Assembly (NCBI RefSeq): GCF_014201835.1
Contig: NZ_JACHFH010000009.1
Span: 22,799 to 86,798, forward strand
Reading direction: 5' to 3'
DNA length: 64,000 bases
From: Pectinatus brassicae
GTDB taxonomy: Bacteria > Bacillota > Negativicutes > Selenomonadales > Selenomonadaceae
Both the position numbers and the translations under genes were made by a program. A model generated the notes under the pieces. That model was not told the DNA's origin. It ran no database searches and saw only the letters and a program-made list of their open reading frames with translations. Numbering within the stretch: position 1 is the stretch's first letter; every line of letters starts with the position of its first letter. Shown here one piece after another: positions 1-9,868 of this stretch.

Positions 1-140
1 CTATAAGCATAATAACATAAACCCTTTGCAAATACAAGCCTTTACATGCTGTAACGGACTAGCTGTCATCATACTTTTATATCTGTAAAAATAGTACTAT
101 TTATTTATCCCATAAATAATTTTGTTTTATATATAAAACA

Positions 141-163
141 AAAAAACCCGGCATATAGCCGGG
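141..163 (-). terminator. Terminator of the tRNA-Gly cluster
   Basis: An inverted repeat CCCGGC/GCCGGG with a 5-base loop (147-163) is followed, on the minus strand, by a T tract (A run at 141-146 on plus). It lies just downstream of the last tRNA-Gly in transcription order, so it should end the tRNA transcript. Bases 1-140 contain nothing I can assign. Confidence 0.8.
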
Positions 164-172
164 ATTATATTC

Positions 173-247
173 TGGAGCGGAAAACGAGGCTCGAACTCGC
201 GACCCCCACCTTGGCAAGGTGGTGCTCTACCACTGAGCTACTTCCGC
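173..247 (-). tRNA. tRNA-Gly (anticodon GCC)
   Basis: The minus strand folds as a full cloverleaf of 75 nt with an encoded CCA end (173-175 on plus). The anticodon loop is CTTGCCAAG, giving GCC, which reads GGC/GGT glycine codons. Acceptor 5' strand is GCGGAAG. Identical in sequence to the copy at 334-408. First of four tandem copies. Confidence 0.95.
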
Positions 248-252
248 AGATA

Positions 253-327
253 TGGAGCGGGAAACGAGGCTCGAACTCGCGACCCCCACCTTGGCAAGGT
301 GGTGCTCTACCACTGAGCTACTCCCGC
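253..327 (-). tRNA. tRNA-Gly (anticodon GCC)
   Basis: A 75-nt cloverleaf with encoded CCA and anticodon GCC. It differs from its neighbours by a compensatory acceptor-stem change (GCGGGAG paired with TTCCCGC), so the stem remains intact. Five bases separate it from the preceding copy, and all four are evidently one transcript. Confidence 0.95.
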
Positions 328-333
328 ATATTA

Positions 334-408
334 TGGAGCGGAAAACGAGGCTCGAACTCGCGACCCCCACCTTGGCAAGGTGGTGCTCTACCACTGAGCT
401 ACTTCCGC
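334..408 (-). tRNA. tRNA-Gly (anticodon GCC)
   Basis: A 75-nt cloverleaf with encoded CCA and anticodon GCC, identical base for base to the copy at 173-247. The alternation of two acceptor-stem types across the four genes suggests duplication of a two-gene unit. Confidence 0.95.
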
Positions 409-414
409 ATATTA

Positions 415-489
415 TGGAGCGGGAAACGAGGCTCGAACTCGCGACCCCCACCTTGGCAAGGTGGTGCTCTACCACTGAGCTATTCCCGC
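415..489 (-). tRNA. tRNA-Gly (anticodon GCC)
   Basis: A 75-nt cloverleaf with encoded CCA and anticodon GCC. Its acceptor 5' strand is GCGGGAA, fully Watson-Crick paired with TTCCCGC. It is the promoter-proximal gene of the cluster. Confidence 0.95.
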
Positions 490-520
490 TTGTTTGCTAT
501 CAACCACAGCAACGGATATT

Positions 521-548
521 ATTATACACTATACAAAATAAATGTCAA
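521..548 (-). promoter_or_regulatory. Promoter of the tRNA-Gly cluster
   Basis: On the minus strand TTGACA (543-548 on plus) and TATAAT (521-526) are separated by 16 bp, a near-consensus sigma-70/A promoter about 30 bp ahead of the first tRNA-Gly. The rest of the gap to 743 shows only a weak candidate -10 (703-708) for the plus-strand gene. Confidence 0.85.
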
Positions 549-743
549 TACTTAAATTAAAAAAATCATATTAAAAATTTTATACTATATTTACTTTTCC
601 CCATTTTTCCGGCCCTATCACTCCAAGTACAGTAATTATTAATTTTTCTTACAATGACAAAAATATTATAACCACTATCTGATAATAAACCACTATTTAT
701 GCTATAATAAAAAAAACTTTACTTATAAGGATGTGACTTTCTC

Positions 744-2054
744 GTGGACGTTCCCGAGACCGATTTATTTTTTATTTTACTGATTATTATATTTTTTATC
801 AATAGTTTTTTTATCCTACTGCGCACAGCTCTTGTCGAATCGCATAAGAGTCAGTTAGAAAAAAATCTTAACAACAATGATATACGCTTAGAAAAAGCTG
901 CTGTCATCATTGACGAAACCGATAATTTACTGACAGGTTTTTCCATTTGTACCATCTGTCTAAATTTTTTCATTGGTATAATAACGTTTTTTGCAACCAT
1001 CCCCTATTTCTATTACCTAATGGAAAAATTGCCCATAAAATTCACCTATTCTTATGAACTGGCCTTTTTGCTTGGTGCCATCATCACTTTATTTATAGAT
1101 ATATTGTTTGCTAATCATTTGCCCAAAAAGATAGCACAGATAAAACCAGAATTTTATATCATACACAATTTATCTTTTCTAGTTATTTTTAATAAAGTTA
1201 TACAGCCGCCAATCATTTTTTTATCCTATGCTGTAAATTTTATTCTAATGATAACCGGTTCTAACCCCCCCGATAACGATTCCGTTACTGAAGACGAAGT
1301 AAAAGATCTCATAGAACGTGGTACAGAAGAAGGAACATTTGAAAAAGCCGAGCAGGATATGGTTGACAGCATTTTCCATATGAGCGATCAGACAGCCTAC
1401 TCCTTAATGACACCACGTACCCAAATAATTTGGCTTGATATTGAAGATGATTTAATAACCAATCTTAATGTCATCCGAAAAAACCCTCATGAACTTTTTT
1501 TAATTGGCCGCGATGATTTAGATAATCTTTTAGGAATCATCTACACCAAGGATATATTAAACGCTGCATTATCCAATGATTTATGTGATTTGGCTAAATT
1601 TGTAAAGAAGCCCATCTTTGTCCCCCGTTCCATGGAAACATTTCGCGTCCTGGAAAAATTTCGCGACAACAATATCCACGAAGCTGTTGTTGTAGATGAA
1701 TATGGTGGTGTTGTCGGTTTAATAACCTTAAAAGATATCGTTGAAGAAATAATTGGTGATATTTCATCTGTTGAAGAAAAGGAAGCTGTACAAATAATTC
1801 AGCGTACTGAAACTTCTTGGTATATTGACGGATTATATGATATCGATGACTTTAAGGAAAAATTTGACATTGAGGAGCTACCCGGCGAAGAACGTGGTCA
1901 CTATAAAACCATTGGCGGCTTTTTAACCTCATATTTTGGCTATATTCCAAAAACCGCCGAATACAAAATCTGGCAGAATCTAAAATTTGAAGTTGTTGAT
2001 ATGGATAGAACTCGTATTGACAAAATTTTAATTACCAAACTTGATAACTATTAA
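744..2054 (+). CDS. CNNM/CBS/CorC_HlyC-domain membrane protein (HlyC/CorC family)
   Basis: A 436-residue inner-membrane protein of the family often labelled hemolysin, whose members are implicated in divalent cation (Mg/Co) transport or homeostasis; the substrate cannot be read here. Domains in order: CNNM membrane domain with hydrophobic segments in about residues 7-175, a pair of CBS domains (about 205-325; DEYGGVVGLIT sits in the second), and a C-terminal CorC_HlyC domain (about 345-435). Length is usual for the family. The start is GTG at 744, with AAGGA upstream at 726-730; the ATG at 731 is followed at once by a stop. It is monocistronic, closed by a bidirectional terminator shared with the convergent MocR gene. 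Confidence 0.85.
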   Translation: MDVPETDLFFILLIIIFFINSFFILLRTALVESHKSQLEKNLNNNDIRLEKAAVIIDETDNLLTGFSICTICLNFFIGIITFFATIPYFYYLMEKLPIKFTYSYELAFLLGAIITLFIDILFANHLPKKIAQIKPEFYIIHNLSFLVIFNKVIQPPIIFLSYAVNFILMITGSNPPDNDSVTEDEVKDLIERGTEEGTFEKAEQDMVDSIFHMSDQTAYSLMTPRTQIIWLDIEDDLITNLNVIRKNPHELFLIGRDDLDNLLGIIYTKDILNAALSNDLCDLAKFVKKPIFVPRSMETFRVLEKFRDNNIHEAVVVDEYGGVVGLITLKDIVEEIIGDISSVEEKEAVQIIQRTETSWYIDGLYDIDDFKEKFDIEELPGEERGHYKTIGGFLTSYFGYIPKTAEYKIWQNLKFEVVDMDRTRIDKILITKLDNY

Positions 2055-2058
2055 TAGA

Positions 2059-2107
2059 AAATACGCCTGTATAAATTAGTGTTAAATCCAATTTATACAG
2101 GCGTATT
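2059..2107. terminator. Bidirectional terminator
   Basis: An 18-bp perfect inverted repeat (2059-2077 against 2090-2107, core ACGCCTGTATAAATT) lies between two convergent genes, with A/T-rich flanks on both sides. It should end transcripts from either direction. Confidence 0.75.
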
Positions 2108-2111
2108 TATT

Positions 2112-3590
2112 TTACAGTAGTTTCATTATTATTTTTGCCAATTTTGTTATCGCAATGCCAAATTCCTCACAGTTAAGATAGGCATATGATATACGCAAGG
2201 AGTTATTGGGCTTAAAATCATAAACATCTCCCGGTGCTATCAAAATATTATTTTGTACCGCCATAAAAAACAATTTTTCAATTGGAATATATTTATTAAA
2301 GGTCAGCCATATATAAAAGCCCCCCTGTGGTTTATTCCATACGGCAATATCACCAAATAATTTTTTTATGAACGCTAAGGCATTATTACAGCGTTTTTGC
2401 AGCTCGACGCATAAATTTGATAAATGTTTTTCATATAAACCACTGTTAATAAATTCTGCCAAAATTAATTGTGAAATCGAACTGGTTCCATAATCCATCT
2501 GCATTTTTATATCACCCAGTCGCTGCACAATAGCTTCCGTTGCTACCAGCCAGCCCACCCTAAGACCCGGTGCCAGTGTTTTAGATGCTGTTCCTAAATA
2601 TATTACTAAATCATTTCTGTCTAATGATTTTAGTGACGGCAGCATTACTTTTTTAAAATTCAGTTCCTGATAGGCAGCATCCTCTATAATCGGCAATTGC
2701 CGTTCCTGACAAAATTTTATCAATTCCTGTCTGCGTGACAAGGACATATTAATTCCTGTTGGATTGTGATTGGTTGGTATCGTATATAATATCGGAAATT
2801 TTTTCTCATTAATATCTTTAACAGTTGATGGTATCTGCCAATATTTAATCCCCTGCTTATCAAGGCCTATCCCTTGCAGTTTCATCCCGGCCGACTGGAA
2901 TACTTCCAACGATTTTAGGTACGTCGGCATTTCCATATAAACAGCGGCTTTTTCCTGCATAAGCCCCACCGATATCAATTGCAACCCCTGCAGTGATCCT
3001 GATGTTATTAATATATTATCTGCTGTTATATTTTTCATTCCTTGCTTATGCAAATGATCTGCCAATGCCTGTCGTAATTGTATGGAGCCTAACGTTTCCA
3101 AATAACCAAATTTAATATGTTTTTTACTGATTTTACTCAAAACTTTATCCCACATTTTATAAGGAAATAAGTCAGGCGCAATTTCTCCTGTTCCCAACCG
3201 CAATATATTAGGTTTAAATTCTAAGCGGTTTATTTCCTGGATAATATGATTATTAGCCTTAAAAGCACCTGAATTTATATATTTCCCCCAATCCAATGAT
3301 GAGGTTAGCATTACCGACCACGTGTTAGCCTCAACCTTCGTGCCTAAACGACCATAGCTCTTAATAATTCCATACGAAGCCAGCTCCTCCATAGCCGTAA
3401 CCACCGTACTTCTATTGACGCCAAAAATTTCGGCTAATTTGCGCTGCGGTGGCAATTTTGTCCCTATACTCCATTCACCACAGGCAATTTTTTGACAAAC
3501 GAAATCCACAATCTGCTGATATAATGGCTTAATCGTGTATTCCTTAGCTTTCCAGCTCACCGGTAAATCAAGTTTATTTTTACTGTTCAT
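2112..3590 (-). CDS. MocR-type GntR regulator with aminotransferase-like domain
   Basis: A 492-residue transcription factor of the MocR subfamily. It has an N-terminal GntR winged helix (about residues 18-90, with PLYQQI and KLPPQRKLAEIFGVNRSTV) fused to a fold-type I PLP aminotransferase-like domain. The PLP lysine is visible in the motif ASKTLAPGLRVGW. Such proteins use PLP or an amino compound as effector and control adjacent genes. It is divergent from a LysE-type exporter with about 116 bp between, and three TTGGTTGG repeats lie in that gap, so control of the exporter and itself is likely (inference). The start ATG follows AAAGGA. The effector is unknown. Confidence 0.85.
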   Translation of the reverse strand: MNSKNKLDLPVSWKAKEYTIKPLYQQIVDFVCQKIACGEWSIGTKLPPQRKLAEIFGVNRSTVVTAMEELASYGIIKSYGRLGTKVEANTWSVMLTSSLDWGKYINSGAFKANNHIIQEINRLEFKPNILRLGTGEIAPDLFPYKMWDKVLSKISKKHIKFGYLETLGSIQLRQALADHLHKQGMKNITADNILITSGSLQGLQLISVGLMQEKAAVYMEMPTYLKSLEVFQSAGMKLQGIGLDKQGIKYWQIPSTVKDINEKKFPILYTIPTNHNPTGINMSLSRRQELIKFCQERQLPIIEDAAYQELNFKKVMLPSLKSLDRNDLVIYLGTASKTLAPGLRVGWLVATEAIVQRLGDIKMQMDYGTSSISQLILAEFINSGLYEKHLSNLCVELQKRCNNALAFIKKLFGDIAVWNKPQGGFYIWLTFNKYIPIEKLFFMAVQNNILIAPGDVYDFKPNNSLRISYAYLNCEEFGIAITKLAKIIMKLL

Positions 3591-3600
3591 TGTATTTCCT

Positions 3601-3695
3601 TTGGTTGGTTTTAAATATTTTTTTGGTTGGATATTTATAAGTTTAATTATACTATAATATTGCTATAAATTAAATATTAACCTGTTTTTGGTTGG
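3601..3695. promoter_or_regulatory. Direct-repeat operator candidates for the MocR regulator
   Basis: The octamer TTGGTTGG occurs three times in the divergent intergenic region: 3601-3608, 3623-3630 and 3688-3695. The first two are 22 bp apart, about two helical turns; the third overlaps the start of the exporter leader. MocR-family regulators such as GabR and PdxR are known to bind direct repeats in divergent promoters. Assignment here is by pattern and position only. Confidence 0.55.
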
Positions 3696-3706
3696 AAAGG
3701 AACACT

Positions 3707-4336
3707 ATGTATTATTTTCTTGAAGGGTTACTTATCGGGCTGGCTTATCTAGCTCCCATCGGTATGCAAAATTTATATGTAATAAATACTGCCATAAATC
3801 ACAATCGCCACCGTGCCATAATTTCGGCATTAATAGTTATTTTTTTTGATATAACGTTATCCCTGTCGTGTTTTTTTGGCATTGGTACCATGATAGATTA
3901 TTTTTCCGCCCTAAAATTAATCATGCTTAGCCTAGGCAGTATTTTACTCATTTATATCGGCTATAAATTAATACAGCACCCTGCACTAAATACGAATACT
4001 GACACTGTTCCACTCTCATTTACGCAAACTATCTATAAGTCGTGTGTTGTCACCTGGTGCAATCCCCAGGCCATTGTTGACGGTACGATTATGTTAGGAG
4101 CTTTTCATGCTATTTTCAATAACAATCAAGCCATCCTTTTTCTCAGTGGTATCATCAGCGCCTCATTCATTTGGTTTATTGGGTTATCTTTTCTTGTTTC
4201 CACTTTCAAGCACAAAATAAGCCGTACTATTTTTGCCAGAATAAATCTAGCCTGCGGCATTGTTATTATTTTTTATGGACTTAAATTATTTTATGAATTA
4301 AGCAGCACCTTTATTATCAATAAAAATATATTATAA
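3707..4336 (+). CDS. LysE/ArgO-type amino acid exporter
   Basis: A 209-residue membrane protein with about six hydrophobic segments and the N-terminal signature of the LysE superfamily (LIGLAYLAPIGMQNLYVINTA). Relatives export lysine, arginine or other amino acids. ATG at 3707 is preceded by GGAAAGG six bases upstream; an in-frame TTG at 3692 would absorb that ribosome-binding site, so it was not chosen. The divergent MocR regulator probably controls it. The substrate cannot be deduced. Lysine or arginine is suggested by family only. Confidence 0.8.
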   Translation: MYYFLEGLLIGLAYLAPIGMQNLYVINTAINHNRHRAIISALIVIFFDITLSLSCFFGIGTMIDYFSALKLIMLSLGSILLIYIGYKLIQHPALNTNTDTVPLSFTQTIYKSCVVTWCNPQAIVDGTIMLGAFHAIFNNNQAILFLSGIISASFIWFIGLSFLVSTFKHKISRTIFARINLACGIVIIFYGLKLFYELSSTFIINKNIL

Positions 4337-4348
4337 AATCCATTTATT

Positions 4349-4380
4349 AAAACCATAGCCGCAATAAGCTGTGGTTTTTT
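4349..4380 (+). terminator. Terminator of the LysE-type gene
   Basis: Stem AAAACCATAGC/GCTGTGGTTTT around the loop CGCAATAA, followed by a T tract on the plus strand. Confidence 0.8.
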
Positions 4381-4391
4381 CTATGTAAAAC

Positions 4392-4418
4392 AAAAAGCCA
4401 CCCGCAGCAGCAGGTGGC
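4392..4418 (-). terminator. Terminator of pyrG
   Basis: Stem GCCACC/GGTGGC (4397-4402 with 4413-4418) followed by a T run in the minus-strand direction, just after the pyrG stop codon. It ends the DUF1934-argS-rpoE-pyrG transcript. Confidence 0.75.
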
Positions 4419-4429
4419 AGTAATTTTAT

Positions 4430-6064
<1,635 letters not shown>

Positions 6065-6095
6065 CTATATTATTTTTATTTAAATCTTATATTTA

Positions 6096-6329
6096 TTATT
6101 CCTGTGTAATCCACTCAGAAAGCTGCCACATACCATTACCAGCATGACGAAAACGGCTGTCCATATTTATAAGTGTATATATTTCTGATATAGCTGTCGA
6201 TAAAGACTGTATTGGTTTATTTTTCTTCTCTATTACCTGCATAATCAAATCTTTGTAAAACATTGTATCGCCCAGCTCAGACAAAATATAGTAAGCTACG
6301 TCCACTTCTGGTTTGTTGGTGAAATCCAT
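6096..6329 (-). CDS. rpoE: RNA polymerase delta-subunit-like protein (HARE-HTH)
   Basis: A 77-residue protein matching the N-terminal HARE-HTH domain of the RNA polymerase delta subunit (VDVAYYILSELGDTMFYKDLIMQVIE, then ISEIYTLINMDSRF and GMWQLSEW; only parts quoted). The Bacillus protein carries a long acidic tail after this domain that helps displace nucleic acids. Here the protein stops right after the folded domain, so the tail is absent. Position between argS and pyrG matches the usual Firmicute neighbourhood and supports the name. ATG at 6329 follows GAGAGGA. Confidence 0.8.
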   Translation of the reverse strand: MDFTNKPEVDVAYYILSELGDTMFYKDLIMQVIEKKNKPIQSLSTAISEIYTLINMDSRFRHAGNGMWQLSEWITQE

Positions 6330-6355
6330 TAAGTATCTTTCCTCTCAATTATCTT

Positions 6356-8011
6356 TTACATTTTTTCCGGTGAATTCACACCGAGTATATTAAGGGCATG
6401 GTTTATAGTATTTTTAGCAGCAGCGGCCAAGCCTAAACGTGCTTGTGCCAGCGGCATATCCACCCCGATAATGCGGCATTTATTATAAAAACTATGAAAA
6501 TCAGCGGCTAAATCATGGGCATAATTAGCAATGCGATGCGGGGCATAATCTCTGGCCGCTGAATTTATTTCATCGGTATATGACAATATCTTTTTCATCA
6601 GTGCTTGTTCTGCTTCATCTGTAAGCAAACTATAATCAGTATTTTCATCTACAGTAATTCCGGCTTCTTTAGCTTGGCGGAATATACTGCAAATACGGGC
6701 ATGTGCATATTGGACATAGTAAACTGGATTTTCACTGGATTCCGATTTAGCTAAATCAAGATCAAAATCAAGCTGGCTGTCCAATGAGCGCATTATAAAG
6801 AAATATCTGGCTGCATCGCTACCCACTTCTTCAATGAGTTCCGATAAAGTTACACTTTGACCGGTTCGTTTTGACATCTTAACAAGCTCACCATTGCGAT
6901 ATAAGCTTACCATCTGTAACAAAAGCACATCCAGCTTATCAGCATCAAAGCCCAAAGCTTTCATTGACGCTTTTACACGACAAATATAACCATGGTGATC
7001 CGCACCCCAAATATTTATAAGTTTATCAAAGCCTCGTTCATATTTGTTTTTATGGTAGGCAATGTCAGCAGCGAGATATGTCGGTACACCATTATCACGA
7101 ATTACCACACGATCCTTATCATCACCATATTCAGTTGATTTAAGCCATTTTGCACCATCTTTTTCATACATAGCACCATTTTTCATAAGTACTGCGCATG
7201 CATCCTCAACCGCTGCAGGATGCAGCGTACGTTCACTAAACCATTTATCAAAATGAACATTAAAAGCTGCTAAATCTTCTTTTAATGCTGCCAGTTTTTC
7301 TTTTAAAGCCAATTCCTTAAATATTGCTAAACGTTCATCATTATCCATTGATAAATATTTATCATTTTCTTTATCAATAATACGCTGTGCCGTATCAATA
7401 ATATCATGTCCATGATAGCCATTTTCCGGGAATTCAGTATCTTTTCCCAAAAGCTCAAGATATCTGGCGTTAACCGAGGCTGCAAGATTATCTACCTGGT
7501 TACCAGCATCATTGATATAATATTCGCTTTGTACATCATACCCTGCTGCCCGCAGTAAGTTAACCAGTGCACTGCCAAATGCTGCACCACGACCATGTCC
7601 AACATGCAATGGTCCTGTGGGGTTAGCACTCACATATTCAACCTGTATTCTGGCATGTTCTTTAGCTGGCAGATTTCCATAAGATAACCCTTTATCGATA
7701 ACATCTTTTAGCTGATTGTGAACAACTTCTGCCTTCAAATAAAAATTGATAAAACCCGGGCCTGCTATCTCTGCTTTAACAAGATATTCAGACTCTATTT
7801 GTTTTATCAATTCTTCAGCAATCTTTCTCGGAGCCATGTGAAATACACGTGCTGACTGCATTGCAAAATTAGTGGCAAAGTCACCATAGTCTTTTTGCGG
7901 CGGCACTTCTAGTACTATATCAGGAATCTGTGCCTGCGGGAAAATTTTTGCATCAATATTTTTTTGTACCGCTTCTTTTATTGCTTCTATTATCAGCTTT
8001 TGGATATTCAA
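6356..8011 (-). CDS. argS: Arginyl-tRNA synthetase
   Basis: A 551-residue class I aminoacyl-tRNA synthetase that charges tRNA-Arg. Visible are the N-terminal Add1-type region (VPPQKDYGDFATN), the HIGH-like motif HVGHGR after ANPTGPL, the KMSKS equivalent MSKRTGQS, and the C-terminal DALR anticodon-binding region. Length is normal. The start is TTG at 8011, with GGGGAGGA eight bases upstream; no ATG is better placed. It lies 16 bp downstream of the DUF1934 gene in one operon ending with pyrG. Confidence 0.95.
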   Translation of the reverse strand: MNIQKLIIEAIKEAVQKNIDAKIFPQAQIPDIVLEVPPQKDYGDFATNFAMQSARVFHMAPRKIAEELIKQIESEYLVKAEIAGPGFINFYLKAEVVHNQLKDVIDKGLSYGNLPAKEHARIQVEYVSANPTGPLHVGHGRGAAFGSALVNLLRAAGYDVQSEYYINDAGNQVDNLAASVNARYLELLGKDTEFPENGYHGHDIIDTAQRIIDKENDKYLSMDNDERLAIFKELALKEKLAALKEDLAAFNVHFDKWFSERTLHPAAVEDACAVLMKNGAMYEKDGAKWLKSTEYGDDKDRVVIRDNGVPTYLAADIAYHKNKYERGFDKLINIWGADHHGYICRVKASMKALGFDADKLDVLLLQMVSLYRNGELVKMSKRTGQSVTLSELIEEVGSDAARYFFIMRSLDSQLDFDLDLAKSESSENPVYYVQYAHARICSIFRQAKEAGITVDENTDYSLLTDEAEQALMKKILSYTDEINSAARDYAPHRIANYAHDLAADFHSFYNKCRIIGVDMPLAQARLGLAAAAKNTINHALNILGVNSPEKM

Positions 8012-8027
8012 AAAACAATCCTCCCCA

Positions 8028-8471
8028 TTAATTTAAATACTCACTTGTTTTATCGGCTGCAGTAATTTCTACGTGCAATTCATTATTACTTTGCCATGCA
8101 TCATCAATTGACATGTCATAAATTATATGTATACTGCTAGAAATCAAGCCCTTGTCAATCGCTAGTTTCTTTGTATATACAGTAATCTTTATATCGCCAA
8201 ACGGTGTACGATAATTACTATCACTTTTTTCTCCATATGAAAAAAACTGTTCATGTGCCACTTTTCCTTTTCGTACAAGCCGCACCGTATTATCGGCAAT
8301 TTTCAAAAGTGTCTTAGTACCTTCCATTCCACGTGAGTCCATTTCATTATATAAAACGTACCCGGTACCATCTTTATAGTAGTACTGCCCTTCTGACATA
8401 AATTTTATGTTTGTCGTTTCCCCTAATGCATCGGTCTGCGAGCCTTCTACTTTTAAAATAACCTTCTCCAT
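8028..8471 (-). CDS. DUF1934 family protein (YwiB-like)
   Basis: A 147-residue protein predicted to be a small calycin-like beta-barrel, with repeated beta-rich segments such as VLYNEMDSRGMEGTKTLLKI and THR-PFGDIKITVYTK-like patterns. The family is regularly encoded next to argS in Firmicutes, as here. Its biochemical role is not established, so none is assigned. It is the first gene of the argS operon: ATG follows AAAGGAG, and a promoter lies directly upstream. Confidence 0.8.
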   Translation of the reverse strand: MEKVILKVEGSQTDALGETTNIKFMSEGQYYYKDGTGYVLYNEMDSRGMEGTKTLLKIADNTVRLVRKGKVAHEQFFSYGEKSDSNYRTPFGDIKITVYTKKLAIDKGLISSSIHIIYDMSIDDAWQSNNELHVEITAADKTSEYLN

Positions 8472-8501
8472 TTCGACTCCTTTTTTGCAAACATATAAGT
8501 T

Positions 8502-8530
8502 ATTATAGCGTACTGACTGATAAAAGCCAA
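8502..8530 (-). promoter_or_regulatory. Promoter of the DUF1934-argS-rpoE-pyrG operon
   Basis: TTGGCT (8525-8530) and TATAAT (8502-8507) on the minus strand with 17 bp between, placing the transcription start about 25 bases before the DUF1934 start codon. Confidence 0.7.
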
Positions 8531-8605
8531 CAATAAATTAATAAAATATCTTTTTTATTAATAATTAAAAGGGCAATCATGTTATTATACACCCATCACT
8601 AAAAA

Positions 8606-8631
8606 AGCCAATGCCTTTTACAGCATCAGCT
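8606..8631 (-). terminator. Terminator of the DUF2156 gene
   Basis: AGCCAATGC (8606-8614) and GCATCAGCT (8623-8631) form an interrupted stem with a T run after it on the minus strand (A run 8601-8606), just past the DUF2156 stop codon. Confidence 0.65.
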
Positions 8632-8641
8632 TTAATAATAT

Positions 8642-9538
8642 TTATTTTATCTCTGCCAAATATTTTTTTATCATCTTCACTGGTCGATATGATTTTTTTG
8701 ACTTTCGCAGCCCCTCAATCCCCATATCTTCCTCGCGATTTATAAATTTCATATCCGCCCATTCATGCATAACAAATGCTTGGTTTATAAAGGTATAGGC
8801 TCCATTAATATCAGGGTCAGCCTTTTCTACATGGATTACAGCTGTATCGTCATTTAGCTGCTCACCGAACGTAAACGCCAACACACGTTTACCATCCATT
8901 ATTGCTCCGCCCTTTAGATTAAGCTCAGAAAAATTATTAAGTACCTCAATTATCGCATTTCTTTCTTCCGCAATAAACGGATCATCCGGCAGGTCCTGGC
9001 TGCGCGTCTTATACCAGCCATTAACAGTCAATTTGCACAGTGTTATTATATCTTCACAAATAGGAACGTATTCAGCCGTAGGGTAATTTTTATGGAAATT
9101 ATTCAAATGATTTTTTTTGGAATGAAATTTTCTGCCGCCTAACTTTATTAAATCCTCACTATTATATACATAATCAAAATTATCCTCATCCTCAATAATT
9201 GTAAATTCAGCATCAGGATATTTTTTTAATTCTTCAGCCATCGATTCTTCTATGCCATAAAAAATAAGCGGTTTATTTATCTCTTTAAAATATGCCAGCC
9301 ATTTTTTTATTGCCAATTGCATTTTGTCAGCCGGACCGAAGGGCTGCATGGCAAATTCATCAGTTTCCCATTGTGCCTTCAAAAACAAAACGTCGTCTTC
9401 AACACACCACATCATATTATACGGTTTGCGCCACATTAAAAGATTAGTAAAATTAAAATGAGAATTCTCATAGTATCTTGCTTTAAAGTACGAATCAAAT
9501 ACCGCTTTATCTTCTTTTTCTATCTGTTTAAAGTTGAT
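8642..9538 (-). CDS. DUF2156 (LPG_synthase_C-like) protein, probable non-canonical start
   Basis: Resembles the DUF2156/phosphatidylglycerol lysyltransferase C-terminal family (GNAT-like fold); relatives transfer or bind acyl or aminoacyl groups, but the substrate is unknown. The first ATG (9436) gives 264 residues beginning in the middle of a conserved stretch (MWRKPYNMMW). In-frame coding continues upstream without a stop to 9551 and reads INFKQIEKEDKAVFDSYFK, then FNFTNLLMWRKPY, as expected for the missing N-terminus. That extension has no ATG, GTG or TTG. GGAGG (9547-9551) sits eight bases before an ATC codon at 9536-9538, which I take as the probable start, giving 298 residues, the usual size. 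A start-codon mutation or sequencing error is possible. Confidence 0.65.
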   Translation of the reverse strand: MNFKQIEKEDKAVFDSYFKARYYENSHFNFTNLLMWRKPYNMMWCVEDDVLFLKAQWETDEFAMQPFGPADKMQLAIKKWLAYFKEINKPLIFYGIEESMAEELKKYPDAEFTIIEDEDNFDYVYNSEDLIKLGGRKFHSKKNHLNNFHKNYPTAEYVPICEDIITLCKLTVNGWYKTRSQDLPDDPFIAEERNAIIEVLNNFSELNLKGGAIMDGKRVLAFTFGEQLNDDTAVIHVEKADPDINGAYTFINQAFVMHEWADMKFINREEDMGIEGLRKSKKSYRPVKMIKKYLAEIK

Positions 9539-9751
9539 AGTAAAAACCTCCTATATATTATAATCCATATAAAACAACTCATAAATCAGTTTATATTTAC
9601 TAACAATAATTCAATTATCCCCTCAGACACAATTTTCTCATCGTTAAACAATAAAATTTATTTATGTTACCGCTAGCTAATTATAATAATTATTATTTGT
9701 TAAGTATTATAACAGTTATCGTTAAAAAGAGCAAATCCCTGCACAACAAAA

Positions 9752-9777
9752 AAATGCAAAGCATATGCTTTGCATTT
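9752..9777 (-). terminator. Terminator of the tRNA-CAU/Asn cluster
   Basis: A 26-bp palindrome (arms AAATGCAAAGC/GCTTTGCATTT around ATAT) followed by a T run on the minus strand (A run 9747-9753). It lies just after the last tRNA in transcription order. Bases 9554-9750 hold no gene I can support. Confidence 0.8.
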
Positions 9778-9787
9778 ATGTTCAGGT

Positions 9788-9864
9788 TGGTGGGCCCCGC
9801 AGGACTCGAACCTGCGACCAACCGGTTATGAGCCGGTGGCTCTAACCAACTGAGCTAGAGGCCC
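9788..9864 (-). tRNA. tRNA with CAU anticodon (Met, or Ile2)
   Basis: A 77-nt cloverleaf with encoded CCA, acceptor GGGCCTC/GGGGCCC and anticodon loop CTCATAA, anticodon CAU. It is not the initiator type, since the acceptor stem is fully paired at 1:72. CAU can be elongator methionine, or isoleucine-2 after lysidine modification of C34; sequence reading alone does not settle which. Confidence 0.9.
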
Positions 9865-9868
9865 GTTT

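Noticed and set aside
211..560. Repetitive open frames on both strands across the first tRNA cluster
   Set aside because: They are translations of four tandem tRNA-Gly genes, as shown by their 81-bp periodicity and cloverleaf fit.
9458..9676. Plus-strand open frame of 72 codons
   Set aside because: It is opposite the 5' end of the DUF2156 gene, A/T-rich, with no ribosome-binding site.
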